A stretch of 64,000 nucleotides of DNA from Coxiellaceae bacterium (GTDB taxonomy: Bacteria; Pseudomonadota; Gammaproteobacteria; Coxiellales; Coxiellaceae), in the NCBI GenBank assembly GCA_029212885.1, contig JARGPC010000002.1, positions 414,474-478,473 on the forward strand, given 5' to 3'. Position numbers and translations under genes: made by a program. Shown here piece by piece: positions 62,602 through 64,000 of the stretch (its first letter is position 1; each line of letters begins with the position of its first letter). The notes under the pieces were generated by a model. That model was not told the DNA's origin. It was given only the letters and a program-made list of their open reading frames with translations, and ran no database searches.

Positions 62602-63750
62602 TTAGGCTAAAAATTCACTAATAATACTATTAAGATATTGTTTGCCCTTTGCTGTGGTCTCGAATTGCTGTTTATCTACTGTTAAAAAACCATCGGCTGA
62701 TAATTGCTCTAATGTGGGCTGAATACGCTCCGCAGCTAAGCCTGTCCTCCGCTTATATAATTCCAGCGGAATCGGCGAGTAGAGTCTTAATGTATTTAAC
62801 ATAAATTCAAAAATTTTATCGCTATCAGATAAAGTGTTTTGTGATTGTGTGAAATCATTCTCGGCAGCTAAATAAGATTTGGGGTGTTTTACATTACTGT
62901 GTCGCTGTATCGTATCATCTAATAATGTTAACTTGCTGTGCGCACCCGCACCAATGCCTAGGTAATCACCAAACTGCCAGTAGTTAATATTATGCTGGCA
63001 TCGCAGGTTATTTTTCGCATACGCTGATACTTCATATTGCTGGTAGCCATGTTGTGCGAGTAGGGCACGACCTGCTTGCTCAATAGCGATGATATGATCT
63101 TCATCCGGTACAGCCGGTGGCTGAGCGTAAAATAATGTGTTTGGTTCAAGTGTCAATTGATACCATGAAATATGATCTGGTTTTAATTTAATAGCTTGTT
63201 GTAAATCTGCTATTGCCGATTCAACCGATTGCTGCGGTAATGCATACATAATATCACAATTAATATTGTCGAAACCGGCTTTACGTGCGATATAATATGC
63301 TTCAATCGCTTGTTTACTGTCGTGAATCCGGCCCAAAGTTTTAAGTTGTTGATTGTCAAAACTCTGAATGCCGATCGATAAACGATTAATGCCAGCTTGA
63401 AGATAACCATCAAAACGTTGCGCTTCAACAGTGCCTGGATTAGCCTCCAAGGTGATCTCAATATTTGGTAACCATGGATTTAATAAGCGTAATTGATTAA
63501 ATAAATAACCATACCCCTCAGCCGAAATCAAGCTCGGTGTACCACCACCTATAAAGATTGATTGAATAGGGCGACCTTTAATCTTATTGTGTTGTAAATT
63601 ATAATCTTTAATTAATTGATTAATATATTCTTTTTCTGGTATCGTGCCGCGTACTGCGTGAGAGTTAAAATCACAATATGGGCACTTCTGCACACACCAT
63701 GGCATATGGATGTATAAACTTAGCGGGCTATCTTTCATCGTATCGTTCAT
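62602..63750 (-). CDS. hemW: Radical SAM heme chaperone HemW
   Basis: 382 residues. Radical SAM cluster motif CVQKCPYCDF (CxxxCxxC), GGGTPS and LEANPGTVE follow in family order; IGIQSFDNQQLKTLGRIHD and DIMYALPQQSVESAI are typical of HemW rather than of the oxygen-independent coproporphyrinogen oxidase HemN. The C-terminal domain (FEFMLNTLRL) is complete. AAAGG precedes the ATG. HemW delivers heme to membrane-bound targets. Confidence 0.94.
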   Translation of the reverse strand: MNDTMKDSPLSLYIHMPWCVQKCPYCDFNSHAVRGTIPEKEYINQLIKDYNLQHNKIKGRPIQSIFIGGGTPSLISAEGYGYLFNQLRLLNPWLPNIEITLEANPGTVEAQRFDGYLQAGINRLSIGIQSFDNQQLKTLGRIHDSKQAIEAYYIARKAGFDNINCDIMYALPQQSVESAIADLQQAIKLKPDHISWYQLTLEPNTLFYAQPPAVPDEDHIIAIEQAGRALLAQHGYQQYEVSAYAKNNLRCQHNINYWQFGDYLGIGAGAHSKLTLLDDTIQRHSNVKHPKSYLAAENDFTQSQNTLSDSDKIFEFMLNTLRLYSPIPLELYKRRTGLAAERIQPTLEQLSADGFLTVDKQQFETTAKGKQYLNSIISEFLA

Positions 63751-63802
63751 AACGCCTTTCTTAATCTTGTCTTAATGGTTGCGTAGTATCATAAACACAT
63801 GG

Positions 63803-63966
63803 AGAGAAGTGAAGTGTGGTCAATATAAATCGTTCCCCACAAAACATCAATCCATCTGGGGCACAAATAAGTTAATTGCCGATTTGCCTAAGCCTAAAAC
63901 CCCAGTTTATTTTTAAGTAGTCAAAAACATAAGCCTGGCACTCCTTCCCCGCCAGGCTTTTTTTAT
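63803..63966 (+). ncRNA. Candidate small RNA ending at a strong terminator
   Basis: No open frame of note lies between hemW and the terminator at 63931-63964, yet the terminator reads in the plus direction. TTGTCT (63767-63772), 17 bp and CATAAA (63790-63795) could be its promoter, giving a ~160-nt transcript. A CCCCA / TGGGG pair lies inside it. No known RNA family (6S, tmRNA, 4.5S, RNase P) was recognised. Confidence 0.35.
63931..63964 (+). terminator. Rho-independent terminator
   Basis: AAGCCTGGC (63931-63939) and GCCAGGCTT (63951-63959) form a perfect 9-bp stem with an 11-nt loop, followed by a T-run to 63964. A weaker U-tract exists on the minus strand, so it may also stop a gene entering from beyond the right edge. 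Confidence 0.8.
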
Positions 63967-64000
63967 GCCCTTTTGCTCATCTGCCCATTAAAAAAATCAC

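Noticed and set aside
63803-63966. 6S RNA, tmRNA, 4.5S or RNase P RNA at the right end
   Set aside because: Ends do not pair as in 6S, length is too short for tmRNA or RNase P, and the 4.5S core motif is missing.
1-64000. CRISPR arrays, transposases, integrases, rRNA or tRNA genes
   Set aside because: No regular spaced repeats, DDE or tyrosine-recombinase proteins, rRNA sequence or cloverleaf were seen on either strand.

Overview
The window looks like a chromosomal segment of a gammaproteobacterium of the order Legionellales (Coxiellaceae, Legionellaceae or Berkiellaceae-like). The evidence is: the gammaproteobacterial order queG / nnr-tsaE-amiB-mutL-(..)-miaA-(..)-hflX-hflK-hflC; small families first named in Coxiella (CBU_0585-like at 52670-52852, CBU_0592-like at 58619-58894); and about a dozen large orphan proteins with ankyrin, Sel1, Fic, cysteine-protease-like or ADP-ribosyltransferase-like features, typical of Dot/Icm (type IVB) secreted effectors. 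The dot/icm genes themselves are not in the window, so secretion is inferred.

Layout. 1-6484: 3' end of an RND efflux pump gene, a YgjP-like metallopeptidase, a putative lipoprotein, rnr (RNase R) and a DUF3108 exported protein. 6507-12846: divergent queG, then nnr-tsaE-amiB-mutL with overlapping ends. 12852-24976: the ancestral mutL-miaA-hfq-hflX block is split. A 691-aa polytopic membrane protein lies between mutL and miaA. About 9 kb of accessory genes lies between miaA and hflX, where hfq is normally found: a 1389-aa SF1-ATPase/ankyrin-like protein, a membrane protein, a secreted protein, an MFS + PhyH pair and a C58-like protease candidate. No hfq is visible. 25114-28599: hflX-hflK-hflC. 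29066-31776: prpC and prpD of the methylcitrate cycle, with prpC bracketed by two copies of a short palindromic repeat. 31896-35391: a TauD-family oxygenase, a membrane protein and an ankyrin protein. 35380-42310: a leftward histidine-degradation operon (cinA-like, hutG, hutI, hutU, hutH) with fdxA upstream. 42442-49265: three effector-like genes (ART-like, Sel1/protease-like, C58-like + ankyrin). 49337-63750: housekeeping genes (ibaG-grxD, CBU_0585, a large FAD oxidoreductase, nadA, a [2Fe-2S] protein, DUF2797, CBU_0592, a small conserved protein, rdgC, hemW), interrupted by a Fic gene, a HELVH metalloprotease candidate and a pair of genes sharing a C-terminal module.

The most interesting signal is regulatory and structural together. 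Two orphan genes at 24976 (minus) and 43422 (plus) have the same promoter geometry: CTTAA, six bases, CTTAA, eleven bases, TATAAT. A third gene (60302) has a degenerate version. This matches the PmrA-type direct repeat known upstream of Legionella and Coxiella effector genes. The proteins behind or beside these promoters carry plausible catalytic residues: Cys-His-Asp spaced as in YopT/AvrPphB, Cys-His-Asn plus ankyrins, His-Asn-Cys in permuted order, a PARP-like H-Y-E, and HELVH. The fic gene has a perfect 30-bp palindrome that ends one base before its start codon. Together they look like a dispersed effector set in which almost every member is undescribed. Assignments were made by reading motifs; no database or structure search was possible.
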